Shown here one piece after another: positions 1 through 7,608 of a stretch of DNA of 44,953 bases; position 1 is the first letter of the stretch, and the number at the start of each line of letters is the position of its first letter. A model generated the notes under the pieces. The model searched no databases. It had not been told where the DNA came from and saw only the letters and a program-made list of their open reading frames with translations. Origin of the DNA: an uncultured Collinsella sp. (GTDB lineage Bacteria > Actinomycetota > Coriobacteriia > Coriobacteriales > Coriobacteriaceae); NCBI GenBank assembly GCA_902479135.1, contig CABSNU010000016.1:1-44953 (forward strand). Reading direction: 5' to 3'. Made by a program: the position numbers and the translations under genes.

Positions 1-81
1 TCCGTACATGTGCGGATGAATGTGGGAAGTGTTCGGATGAAGTTGATATTCAAGGATTTGAAACAAACGCAAAAAAAGTAC

Positions 82-137
82 TTGCAAAGACGCGTTCCGA
101 CATATAAGTTGATAAAAGACCGCCGTTGCGGTTTTAA
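82..137 (+). promoter_or_regulatory. Possible promoter and short hairpin in the leading intergenic region
   Basis: TTGCAA at 82-87 and TATAAG at 103-108 are 15 bp apart, a short spacer for a sigma-70 type promoter. They are followed by a weak 6-bp hairpin (gaccgc/gcggtt, about 118-133) with a TTTT tail. The rest of 1-452 shows no convincing gene. Reading frames here lack a Shine-Dalgarno site and look like chance. Confidence 0.3.
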
Positions 138-357
138 GTAGATCGAGCATATGAAGTTTGAGTTTTAGCGTGTAAGAGAAAGAAGATCGGCAAAGTACAA
201 CCCCAAACGCAATGACAACTTAATGAGGTAACTGCCACATGTGAGGCACCCAGGGCATTGCTGTCTCGATTTTGAGCACGATGCCTTCCGCCTTGCATGG
301 GCCGTTCCATCCCGCCCCTGCAGCAACTGCCTCACGGGCTCATTGAAAACCGCATAG

Positions 358-440
358 CACCCCAACGTCAGCACATCACCCACGGCAAGCACATCACTCA
401 CGACAACCAACACATCAACAAACAGCACGAACATCAACCG
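358..440 (+). promoter_or_regulatory. C/A-rich, G-poor leader (rut-like)
   Basis: About 80 nt directly before the first gene are strongly enriched in C and A and very poor in G, with repeated cacatca-like words (cagcacatcac, aagcacatcactc, aacacatcaac). Such unstructured C-over-G stretches are the known composition of Rho utilisation sites. That it binds Rho is inference. It ends at the Shine-Dalgarno site of the gene at 453. Confidence 0.3.
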
Positions 441-452
441 ATTGGAGAAGCT

Positions 453-1343
453 ATGACAAACCACCACGCTGAAGACGGCGATAAGAAAAGCATTCTGGAT
501 GCCCGCATTGAGCGAGCACATGCAAACGAATATGACGCCGCCTTTGCCGCCGCGACCATCAAGAACTACGCGTCGCTACCGCTCGCGACGATCTTGGCCG
601 ACCACCCTCAACTGCTGAAGCGCTGCACAAAGATCATGGGCGACCCCGACATTCGCAAGCTGACAGACCCCTATGCCCCAAAACGCGACAACGATTCGTA
701 CGTTCTTACCGTAGGCTGCCTAGCCCATATGCTTACGGCGCTCGACACGAAACTCAAGCTCGAATGGGAACCCGACGAGCGTCATGAACTCGAAAGCAAG
801 CAGAACACCCTGCGCACCGCACTGTTCCTTCCGTTGGACGGCCTCAAGCGCTGCAACGTCGAGCTCAATACACAGGCGCGGCAAAAGCCCGGGACCACGG
901 GGCAGAAAACTCCAAGACCCCATGCGGCCATCGTCGACCGCAACCGATATAACCGCATGACCGCGCACTTTTCCGCCGAGGGAGCAGCCATAAGGACGCT
1001 GATCGACCTGCTGTGCCTCCTGAGCATCAACGAGCTATTTGAGGGCTATCTCGCCCTTGTTCCCGCGACGGCACCCAAGTCGGTAGCAAAGATCATCGAG
1101 ACCTGCAGACGCCAGTTTGAGCGCCATCGCAATGGCAGCGAGATGAACGCCAGCATCGCGCAGTACTACGCGGCTCATTACAAAAATGACGGATGTGCCC
1201 CTGTCGAGCATCAGCTGCGGCTCGCCTACACCACGCCCGTCGCAACGCTCCATCGCTTTGGAGCCCTTGGCGCTTGCGAGCCGCACGAACAGGCAGCCTG
1301 CCCCACAACCGAGCTCGATCTCAGGCTCGGACGAACCCTGTAG
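453..1343 (+). CDS. Unrecognised protein, first gene of ClpP/VirD4-like cassette
   Basis: Encodes 296 residues with no family I recognise. The ATG at 453 was chosen because ttGGAGaagct sits just before it; an upstream in-frame start at 297 has no ribosome site and would translate the C/A-rich leader. The protein looks soluble: no signal peptide or membrane segment. It has a charged N-terminus, a proline/threonine-rich linker near residues 145-160 (PGTTGQKTPRP) and a hydrophobic helix-like stretch near 185-200 (LIDLLCLLSINELFEGYL). The ClpP-like gene starts 63 bp downstream and the ATPase overlaps that gene, so the three are probably one transcript. Its role may be tied to DNA or protein processing by those partners, but nothing in the sequence shows this. 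Confidence 0.75.
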   Translation: MTNHHAEDGDKKSILDARIERAHANEYDAAFAAATIKNYASLPLATILADHPQLLKRCTKIMGDPDIRKLTDPYAPKRDNDSYVLTVGCLAHMLTALDTKLKLEWEPDERHELESKQNTLRTALFLPLDGLKRCNVELNTQARQKPGTTGQKTPRPHAAIVDRNRYNRMTAHFSAEGAAIRTLIDLLCLLSINELFEGYLALVPATAPKSVAKIIETCRRQFERHRNGSEMNASIAQYYAAHYKNDGCAPVEHQLRLAYTTPVATLHRFGALGACEPHEQAACPTTELDLRLGRTL

Positions 1344-1406
1344 CCCGCCAGCCCCTCCGCGGGCAACAATCCTATTCCACAACACAACCAACAGAAAGGA
1401 GTCCTC

Positions 1407-2024
1407 ATGGACACCAATCATTCCCCCATCATCAGCCCCCTCACCATGCGTGAATCCGCCCGAGGTATCACGCTCACCAGCATTTACGATGAGATGCTCG
1501 CCCATCGCGAGCTCTCCGTCATGGGAAACATCGAAACCCCGATGGCCCACGACCTATGCCAGCAGATCCGTCTGCTCGATGCCACCGACCCCAGCCGCCC
1601 CATCACCATATTTGTCGCCAGCGCCGGCGGAAGCGTGCGATCGGGTCTTGCGATCTATGACGCCATGCGCCTCGCATCGTGCCCCATCCGCACCGTCTGC
1701 CTGGAATTCGCCGCGTCCATGGGCGCCGTGATCTTTATGGGCGGCGACGATCGCCGTATGGCGCCCCATGCAGGGCTCATGATTCACGACCCGCTGATCC
1801 CCCAGGGGGCAGGCGGCTCGGCACTTGCGCTGCAGGAAACCAGCCGGCGTCTCATGCAGACCCGCAAGACCCTCACGCAAATCCTCTCGGACCGCAGCGG
1901 CCTCACGCCCAAGCGCATCCAGTCCCTCACTGCAAAAGACACCTACCTTTCGGCCGAGCGCGCCGTCGAGCTCGGCTTTGCCCACGAAATCCTCTCGACC
2001 ACCAAGGAGGTCGCCCATGTCTAA
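1407..2024 (+). CDS. ClpP-family serine protease, plasmid/element type
   Basis: Encodes 205 residues, the usual ClpP length. The whole Clp protease fold is readable, and the catalytic triad aligns as Ser104 (FAASMGAV), His127 (MIHDP) and Asp178 (TAKDTYLSA), so it should be an active cytoplasmic peptidase. Known ClpP works as a tetradecamer fed by a Clp ATPase; no Clp ATPase gene lies nearby. The hydrophobic loops that dock ClpX/ClpA are not obvious to me. The Shine-Dalgarno site is aaaggagtcctc before ATG 1407. It overlaps the downstream VirD4-like gene by 8 bp, which implies translational coupling. It is distinct from a housekeeping clpP, which is normally next to clpX or tig. Its divergent sequence and partner suggest a mobile-element-derived or specialised ClpP. 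Confidence 0.85.
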   Translation: MDTNHSPIISPLTMRESARGITLTSIYDEMLAHRELSVMGNIETPMAHDLCQQIRLLDATDPSRPITIFVASAGGSVRSGLAIYDAMRLASCPIRTVCLEFAASMGAVIFMGGDDRRMAPHAGLMIHDPLIPQGAGGSALALQETSRRLMQTRKTLTQILSDRSGLTPKRIQSLTAKDTYLSAERAVELGFAHEILSTTKEVAHV

Positions 2025-3321
2025 CCTCGCCAGCCGCCTCGCCGCATCTGAGTCCGCATCGTCCACCATCCTCGCCAAGGATCGAACGCTTTCCTGCGAC
2101 ACCCGCCAAACGGGACTCAACAACAACGCACTTGTGATCGGCCCCTCGGGAGCCGGCAAGACCCGAAACGTCCTCAAGCCCAACCTGCTGCAAATGAACG
2201 CAAGCACCATCGTGCTCGACACCAAAGGCACGCTCTGTCGCGAAGTGGGACCCGTGCTGGCAGCCCACGGTTACCGCGTGCAATGTCTCAACTTCGCCGA
2301 CCTCAACACCGTCCCGGCCCTTGCGCCCGGCATCGAGCGCTGCGGCTACAACCCCCTGAGGCACATTCGCCGCAAGGCGGACGGCAGGCCCAACCAGCAG
2401 GACATCCTCTCGGTGGCAAAGGCCATCTGCCCCATCGAGGATAACAACCAGCCTTTTTGGGATCATGCGGCGGCAAACCTGCTGTCGTGTCTTATCGCCT
2501 ACGTCACCGAACAGCTACCCGCCGACGAGCAGACGATCAGCTCGGTCATCAAGCTGATCGAGCACCTGCAGGACGGTGCCACGGGTCGATTGTTTGACGA
2601 CCTGATCACGACCGACCCCCAAAGCTATGCCCTCTCGCTATGGCGGCGCTACGCCATTACGCAAAATGCCGAGCGCATGCACGCGAGCATCGTCGGCATC
2701 CTTGCCGAAAAGGTCATGTGTCTGGGATTCGACGGCGCGGCACAGCTCTATCGTGAGTGCCATCAGGTAGACTTCGCTTCCATGGGACACGCCCCCTGCG
2801 CCCTGTTTGTAACCGTGAGCGATATTGACCGCAATCTCGATCCGCTGACCGGCCTCTTTATTTCGCAGGCGTTTATGGGCCTCATTCGTGAGGCCGATAG
2901 GCAGCCCGACGGCAGCCTGCCCGTGCCCGTGCGCTTTATGCTCGATGACTTCGCAAATCTGCAGATCCCCCAGATCGACAACGTGCTCTCGATTATCCGA
3001 AGCCGCAACATCTGGGCAACGCTGCTGCTGCAGTCGACCAACCAGCTCGATGCGCTCTATGGCGAGGCACGCGCACGCTCCATCATGGGCAACTGCGACA
3101 CGCATCTGGTGCTGGCGTTCCAGGATCCCGAGAGTGCCCGGGTGTTTTCCGACCGCGCCGACGCGCTGCCCAGCACGCTCATGGCGACGCCGATCGATCG
3201 CTCGTGGCTCTTTGTACGCGGTCGCACTCCCGAACAGGTCGAGCGCTTTAGGCTCGAAGACCATCCGCTCTACGGGGAGCTGCCCGAGGCGCAGCGAGGC
3301 CATGCGGAGGCCGAGATCTAG
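2017..3321 (+). CDS. Soluble VirD4/TraG-like type IV coupling ATPase
   Basis: Encodes 434 residues. A Walker A loop is at 42-49 (GPSGAGKT), Walker B at about 307-313 (FMLDDFANL), followed by the LLLQSTNQL motif typical of TraG/VirD4 coupling proteins. Family members pump DNA or protein substrates into a type IV secretion channel. This one lacks the N-terminal transmembrane segments usual in VirD4, so it would be cytosolic or need a membrane partner. Start ATG 2017 has AAGGAGG 7 bp upstream, inside the ClpP gene; a longer frame from 1825 would read entirely through the protease gene. No relaxase, VirB4 or other mating-pair gene is visible in the window, so conjugation cannot be inferred from this locus alone. 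Confidence 0.85.
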   Translation: MSNLASRLAASESASSTILAKDRTLSCDTRQTGLNNNALVIGPSGAGKTRNVLKPNLLQMNASTIVLDTKGTLCREVGPVLAAHGYRVQCLNFADLNTVPALAPGIERCGYNPLRHIRRKADGRPNQQDILSVAKAICPIEDNNQPFWDHAAANLLSCLIAYVTEQLPADEQTISSVIKLIEHLQDGATGRLFDDLITTDPQSYALSLWRRYAITQNAERMHASIVGILAEKVMCLGFDGAAQLYRECHQVDFASMGHAPCALFVTVSDIDRNLDPLTGLFISQAFMGLIREADRQPDGSLPVPVRFMLDDFANLQIPQIDNVLSIIRSRNIWATLLLQSTNQLDALYGEARARSIMGNCDTHLVLAFQDPESARVFSDRADALPSTLMATPIDRSWLFVRGRTPEQVERFRLEDHPLYGELPEAQRGHAEAEI

Positions 3322-3398
3322 GCGCAGGGTTCTCGCAGCGCGCGGCGCCCCGGCGATGTTCCACAAAGGCCGTGCGCCCCGGGACCACGGCAAAGCAA

Positions 3399-3430
3399 AG
3401 GGGCCCGCATCCGATAGGATACGGGCCCCT
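3399..3430 (-). terminator. Hairpin terminator of pgi
   Basis: A perfect 9-bp GC stem (aggggcccg 3399-3407 / cgggcccct 3422-3430) with a 14-nt loop. It lies 33 bp past the pgi stop and is followed on the minus strand by ttgcttt. The run of T is weak, but position and stem fit an intrinsic terminator. It could also stop the VirD4-like transcript from the other side. Confidence 0.6.
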
Positions 3431-3462
3431 GACTATAAGGCGCGATGCGTTAACAGCAGCGA

Positions 3463-5157
3463 CTACTTGCGATGCGCGCGATAGAACTCGATGAGCGCTT
3501 GGGTCGAAGCGTCCTGCTCGGCCTTGGCGGCGTCGTCGTGGAAAGCCGGGGTGATCTGCTTGGCAAGCTGCTTGCCCAGCTCGACGCCCCACTGGTCGTA
3601 GGAGTCGATGCCCCAGACCGTGCCCTCGACAAACGTGATGTGCTCGTACAGGGCAATGAGCTCGCCGAGCGCAAACGGGGTCAGCGTGTCGCCGAAGATC
3701 GAGGTCGTCGGGCGGTTGCCCTCAAAGCAGCGGGCCGGGACGATTTGCTCGGGCGTGCCCTCGGCGCGCACCTCATCGGCCGTCTTACCAAAGGCGAGCG
3801 CCTTGGTCTGGGCTAGGAAGTTGCCCAGGAACAGCTCGTGGACATCCTGGCCGCTGTCGGTTGCGGGGTTGGCAGTGTTGGCGAAAGCGATAAAGTCGGC
3901 CGGGACCACCACGGTGCCCTGGTGCAGCAGCTGGTAGAAGGCATGCTGGCCGTTGGTGCCGGGCTCGCCCCAGAAGATCTCACCGGTGTCGGAGGTCACG
4001 GCGCTGCCGTCCCAACGGACATGCTTGCCGTTGGACTCCATGGTGAGCTGTTGCAGATAGGCCGGGAAGCGGTGCAGGTACTGGCAGTACGGCAGCACGG
4101 CGTGGCTCTTGGAACCGAAGAAGTTGACGTACCAGACGTTGAGCAGGCCCATCAGCGCGACGGCGTTATTCTCGAGCGGGGTATTGCAGAAGTACTCGTC
4201 GATGGCGTGGAAGCCCTCGAGGAACTGCTGGAAGCGCTCGGGGCCGAGCACGACGATCAGCGACAGGCCCACGGCGGAATCGACGGAATAGCGGCCGCCA
4301 ACCCAGTTCCAGAAACCGAAGGCGTTGGCGGGGTCGATGCCGAAGGCCTCAACCTTCTCGAGAGCGGTGGAAACGGCGACGAAGTGCTTGGCCACGGCCT
4401 CGGCGTTCTGCTCATCGGAACCGTCGATGGCGCCCTGAGCCTTGAGCTGCTCGAGCATCCAGGTCTTGACCTCGCGGGCGTTGGTGAGGGTCTCGAGCGT
4501 GGTGAAGGTCTTGGAGACGATGATTACGAGCGTGGTCTCGGGGTCCAGGCCCTTGAGCTTCTCGGCCTGGTCGTTGGGGTCGATGTTGGAGATATAGCGG
4601 CAGTCGATGCCGGCGTCGGCATAGGGGCGCAGAGCCTCGTAGGCCATGACCGGGCCCAGGTCGGAGCCGCCGATGCCGATGGACACCAGATGCTCGATCT
4701 TCTTGCCGGTAACGCCCTTCCACTCACCGGAGCGCACACGCTCGGCAAAAGCGTACATGCGGTCGAGGACCTCGTGCACGTCGGCGACGACATCCTGGCC
4801 GTCGACGATGAGCTGGCCCTTCTCGGTTGCCGGGCGGCGAAGCGCGGTGTGCAGGACGGCGCGGTCCTCGGTGGTGTTGATGTGCTCGCCGGAGAACATG
4901 GCGTCGCGGCGCTCCTCGAGCTTCACCTCGCGGGCAAGATCGCACAGCAGCTTGACGGTCTCATCGGTCACCAGGTTCTTGGACAGGTCGAAGTGCAGGT
5001 CACCGGCGTCAAAGCTCAGCTTGTTCACGCGCTCGGGATCGGCAGCGAACCAGGCCTTGAGGTCGATGCCCTCGGCCTCGAGCTTCTCCTGATGGGCCTC
5101 GAGCGCCTTCCAAGCGGCGGTCGACGTAGCATCGATAGGTGCGGCAACAGTTGCCAT
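3463..5157 (-). CDS. pgi: Glucose-6-phosphate isomerase
   Basis: Encodes 564 residues; interconverts glucose-6-phosphate and fructose-6-phosphate in glycolysis, in the cytoplasm. Phosphosugar-binding and family signatures are plain: GIGGSDLGP, VGGRYSVDSAVGL, the active-site region GEPGTNGQHAFYQ, and near the C-terminus DSYDQWGVELGKQL with the conserved lysine. Length fits the long E. coli-like form (about 550). Start ATG 5157 follows GAGGAGGACTTT; an in-frame ATG 27 bp upstream lies inside a hairpin with no usable spacing. It is monocistronic: its hairpin terminator lies downstream and unrelated genes lie on both sides. Confidence 0.97.
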   Translation of the reverse strand: MATVAAPIDATSTAAWKALEAHQEKLEAEGIDLKAWFAADPERVNKLSFDAGDLHFDLSKNLVTDETVKLLCDLAREVKLEERRDAMFSGEHINTTEDRAVLHTALRRPATEKGQLIVDGQDVVADVHEVLDRMYAFAERVRSGEWKGVTGKKIEHLVSIGIGGSDLGPVMAYEALRPYADAGIDCRYISNIDPNDQAEKLKGLDPETTLVIIVSKTFTTLETLTNAREVKTWMLEQLKAQGAIDGSDEQNAEAVAKHFVAVSTALEKVEAFGIDPANAFGFWNWVGGRYSVDSAVGLSLIVVLGPERFQQFLEGFHAIDEYFCNTPLENNAVALMGLLNVWYVNFFGSKSHAVLPYCQYLHRFPAYLQQLTMESNGKHVRWDGSAVTSDTGEIFWGEPGTNGQHAFYQLLHQGTVVVPADFIAFANTANPATDSGQDVHELFLGNFLAQTKALAFGKTADEVRAEGTPEQIVPARCFEGNRPTTSIFGDTLTPFALGELIALYEHITFVEGTVWGIDSYDQWGVELGKQLAKQITPAFHDDAAKAEQDASTQALIEFYRAHRK

Positions 5158-5175
5158 AAAGTCCTCCTCAACATA

Positions 5176-5199
5176 CGGGCGCATACCTCCATGCGCCCG
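5176..5199 (-). promoter_or_regulatory. 5' UTR hairpin with GGAGGT loop upstream of pgi
   Basis: On the minus strand, cgggcgcat (5199-5191) pairs perfectly with atgcgcccg (5184-5176), enclosing a 6-nt loop GGAGGT that reads as a ribosome-binding sequence. It lies 19 to 42 nt before the pgi start. The hairpin is seen directly; any role in translation is inference. Confidence 0.5.
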
Positions 5200-5280
5200 G
5201 ATAATCAGATAACCCTATTCTAGCGCAGGTCAAGACCGTAATCAGCGAGCGTTGCCAATCCGCCCCCAGACGGCAACCGA

Positions 5281-5350
5281 CCAAAAAGGGACAGGTTTAT
5301 TTTGGCAGGTCAAACGCTTTACCAATCAAATAGAACCTATCCCTTTATGG
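5281..5350. repeat. REP-like element, copy A, with imperfect inverted partner
   Basis: ccaaaaagggacaggttt at 5281-5298 recurs exactly at 6014-6031. Copy A is followed by tttggcaggtcaaa, and an imperfect inverted partner (agaacctatccctttatgg, 5332-5350, 15 of 19 matching) makes a hairpin. It looks like a small palindromic intergenic repeat. It occupies most of the gap between pgi and the iron-ADH-like gene. Confidence 0.55.
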
Positions 5351-5356
5351 TAAATA

Positions 5357-5932
5357 TTAGGCCGCGGCGCACACGCTGCCGAGCAACTCACGCAGAGGAG
5401 ACCCAATGCCCTCCAGCAGTTCGGGCGCGATAATGGCGAAAACGGGAACCTCGCCGGCATCCACAACGGCGGGCACTTTTCCCTCGGAGACGATGCATCC
5501 ATAAGGCACAAAGCCGTCCTCACCGGCATCGAGCGCCGCCATACGACGGGCGAGCTCGCGCGCAAAGCCGGCCGTATCGGCATCGCCGATCGCCAGGACA
5601 AAGTCCACGCCTTCGTCGGTCGCCAGGGCCACGGCTTCGTCGATCAGCTCGTCTCCCCCGTCGCCCCCGACCAAACCGCAGCGGAAAAGCACGCGCTCGA
5701 GCAGGGCGCGATCGAGCGAGCCCAGCGCCGCCGAAACGAGCTCATCACGCGTGTGCTTGTCGCCTCCCAGCACGACCAGTGCCTTGGTGCCGCCATAGTG
5801 GGCAACCAATCGCCCGCACCAGCGAGCCACATCCCCATCCGCAACCAAGCGCGTCGGCATACCAAACCCATAGTTGACCATTATCCCCACAACCCTTCCG
5901 TGCTTTATGGTGGTATCGATCGTTAGGCTCAT
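5357..5932 (-). CDS. Half-length iron-containing alcohol dehydrogenase-like protein
   Basis: Encodes 191 residues resembling only the N-terminal, dinucleotide-binding half of the Fe-ADH family. It has the strand-turn NYGFGMPTRLVADGDVARW, then KALVVLGGDKHTRDEL and later GVDFVLAIGDADTAGFA, where active enzymes have the GGGSxxDxAK loop. Here the glycines are degraded (GDADTAG). The metal-binding His-rich C-terminal half is absent. It is therefore unlikely to be an alcohol dehydrogenase; it may bind a nucleotide or be a relic. The start is uncertain: no good ribosome site precedes 5932, and ATG 5881 after a GGGG run is an alternative. The gene is bracketed by the 18-bp repeats at 5281 and 6014. 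Confidence 0.6.
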   Translation of the reverse strand: MSLTIDTTIKHGRVVGIMVNYGFGMPTRLVADGDVARWCGRLVAHYGGTKALVVLGGDKHTRDELVSAALGSLDRALLERVLFRCGLVGGDGGDELIDEAVALATDEGVDFVLAIGDADTAGFARELARRMAALDAGEDGFVPYGCIVSEGKVPAVVDAGEVPVFAIIAPELLEGIGSPLRELLGSVCAAA

Positions 5933-6013
5933 GCTACGAAGCGAGCTTTTCCGAGCTGTTTCGCACTCTTTAGAGCTGCGTTAAAACCCGATGCAGCCGC
6001 ACGACCATACCTG

Positions 6014-6031
6014 CCAAAAAGGGACAGGTTT
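6014..6031. repeat. REP-like element, copy B
   Basis: Exact 18-nt copy of the repeat at 5281-5298, in the same orientation and 733 bp away. Its last base is the first T of the TTGACG -35 box of the polymerase promoter, so the element abuts and overlaps a promoter. Confidence 0.55.
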
Positions 6032-6059
6032 TGACGGTGTCCGGACGAGCGGCTATTAT
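6031..6059 (+). promoter_or_regulatory. Sigma-70 type promoter of the SOS polymerase operon
   Basis: TTGACG (6031-6036) and TATTAT (6054-6059) with an ideal 17-bp spacer. Two LexA-type boxes follow directly and cover the expected start point, so the arrangement itself argues for LexA-repressed transcription. Confidence 0.75.
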
Positions 6060-6073
6060 CGAACATGTATTCG
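6060..6073 (+). promoter_or_regulatory. LexA (SOS) box 1
   Basis: CGAACATGTATTCG fits the Gram-positive LexA/DinR consensus CGAACRNRYGTTYG with one mismatch (A for G). It lies immediately after the -10 box. Confidence 0.75.
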
Positions 6074-6076
6074 ATA

Positions 6077-6090
6077 AGAACATGTGTTTG
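6077..6090 (+). promoter_or_regulatory. LexA (SOS) box 2
   Basis: AGAACATGTGTTTG matches the consensus CGAACRNRYGTTYG except for the first base. It starts 17 bp after box 1, in tandem, and ends 12 bp before the GTG start of the polymerase. Confidence 0.75.
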
Positions 6091-6102
6091 ATGGGAGGAC
6101 GC

Positions 6103-7608
6103 GTGGGGCACGAGCGTCACACCTATATCTGCATCGACCTCAAGACGTTTTACGCTAGCGTCGAGTGCGTTGACCGCGGGCTCAACCCGCTCACCACCAA
6201 CCTGGTCGTTGCCGACGAATCGCGCGGACGCACAACCATCTGTCTCGCTATCACGCAGGCCATGAAGGACCTCGGGATACACAACCGCTGTCGCCTGTTC
6301 GAAATACCCAATGGAATCGACTACATTAAGGCCGTACCGCGCATGCAGCACTACATGGAGGTATCGGCGCAAATCTATGGTATCTACCTGGAATACGTCA
6401 GTCCGCAAGACGTTCACGTCTATTCAATCGACGAGTGCTTTATCGACGTGACGCCCTATCTGGATCTCTACCATACCGATGCGGAAGGCTTCGCCTGCAT
6501 GTTGCGCGACGAGGTCCTGGCGCGCACCGGCATCACGGCGACGGTCGGCATCGGCCCCAACCTATTCCAGGCCAAGGTTGCACTCGATATCACCGCCAAG
6601 CACGTGGCCAGTCGCATCGGCAAACTCGACGACGAGACCTTTCGCAAGGAGATCTGGCCCCATCGCCCCATCACCGACATCTGGGGCATCGGCCCCGGCG
6701 TGGCGACACGCCTCGAAAAGTACGGCGTCTACGACCTGATGGGCGTCGCCGCACTCGACGAGAACCTGCTCTACGACGAACTCGGCGTGAATGCCGAATA
6801 TCTGATCGACCACGCCTTTGGACGCGAGCCGACGACGATCGCCGATATCCAAGCCTATCGCCCCCAGGCGACCTCGACTACCACAGGACAGGTGCTCTCG
6901 AAGGGCTATGCCTACGAGCAGGCCTATACGGTTTTGCGCGAGATGGTAGACGCCGCCGTGCTGGACCTGGTCAACAAGCACGTGGTCTGCGACAGCATTT
7001 CGCTCTTCGTGGGCTATGCAAACGAGCGCGCCGACATCCGACGGCTCGACGCCAGCGGCACGGCGCAGTATATAGACGGCTGCGGACACCTGCGCTCGAG
7101 CACCACGGGCATCGAGCCCGCAGCGACCGACGGCCCCGAGCTCGCGCCCCGCGCACCGAAACCCGTCCAGCGAGATGACGAACGCAGGCGCTTAGTGCGC
7201 GAAGCGCAGGCAATCGATGGCATCTTTGTGGGAGAGCATGGCGGCAAACCGCGCGGTGGCTATGCCGCACTCTTTGCGCACTCCAACGCCTCGCGAAAGC
7301 TACCCGAGCGCACCAATTCGTTTAAGAAGATCATGGGCTATTTCGATGAGCTCTGGGCGCAGACCGTCGATCCCAAACGACCGGTCAAGCGCATCAACCT
7401 GGGATTTGGCAATCTGGTGCCCGAAGAATTTGCCACCATCGATCTGTTCAGCGATATCGAGGCCGATGAGCGCGAGCGCGACCTGGCGCGCGCCGTCCTG
7501 GCCGTGAAAGGCAAGTACGGCAAGAACGCGCTCGTCAAGGGATTAAGCTTTACCGCCGGCGCCACCGCGCGCGAACGCAACGACCAAGTTGGAGGACACC
7601 GTGCCTAA
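6103..7608 (+). CDS. Y-family DNA polymerase, UvrX/DinB type
   Basis: Encodes 501 residues. A translesion polymerase of the UvrX/YqjW branch of the Y family: CIDLKTFYASVE holds the first catalytic Asp and steering residues, YSIDECFIDV the catalytic Asp-Glu pair, WGIGPGVATRLEKYGV the helix-hairpin-helix of the thumb, and the C-terminal half forms the little finger. The GTG start at 6103 was chosen because GGGAGGA lies 4-10 bp upstream and because earlier in-frame starts (6031, 6082, 6091) fall in the promoter and LexA boxes. It overlaps the YolD gene by 8 bp. Regulation by LexA is strongly suggested by the two boxes. Expected role: damage-inducible bypass synthesis and mutagenesis. Confidence 0.92.
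   Translation: MGHERHTYICIDLKTFYASVECVDRGLNPLTTNLVVADESRGRTTICLAITQAMKDLGIHNRCRLFEIPNGIDYIKAVPRMQHYMEVSAQIYGIYLEYVSPQDVHVYSIDECFIDVTPYLDLYHTDAEGFACMLRDEVLARTGITATVGIGPNLFQAKVALDITAKHVASRIGKLDDETFRKEIWPHRPITDIWGIGPGVATRLEKYGVYDLMGVAALDENLLYDELGVNAEYLIDHAFGREPTTIADIQAYRPQATSTTTGQVLSKGYAYEQAYTVLREMVDAAVLDLVNKHVVCDSISLFVGYANERADIRRLDASGTAQYIDGCGHLRSSTTGIEPAATDGPELAPRAPKPVQRDDERRRLVREAQAIDGIFVGEHGGKPRGGYAALFAHSNASRKLPERTNSFKKIMGYFDELWAQTVDPKRPVKRINLGFGNLVPEEFATIDLFSDIEADERERDLARAVLAVKGKYGKNALVKGLSFTAGATARERNDQVGGHRA

Noticed and set aside
165..521. 118-codon minus-strand frame in the first intergenic region
   Set aside because: No ribosome site, overlaps the C/A-rich leader and the first gene; Val/Ser-rich chance frame.
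1407..2024. Loss of the catalytic Asp in the ClpP-like protein
   Set aside because: A first alignment seemed to miss it, but matching to the ERD-R/F-LSA region of ClpP places Asp178 in TAKDTYLSA, so the triad is intact.
3838..5223. 461-codon plus-strand open frame opposite pgi
   Set aside because: Antisense shadow: pgi motifs are full and no ribosome site precedes the frame.
6031..6102. Upstream in-frame starts for the SOS polymerase
   Set aside because: They lie in the -35 box and the LexA boxes; the GTG at 6103 has the ribosome site.
5929..6417. 162-codon minus-strand frame between the ADH-like gene and the polymerase
   Set aside because: It opposes the polymerase start and promoter region and has no ribosome site.
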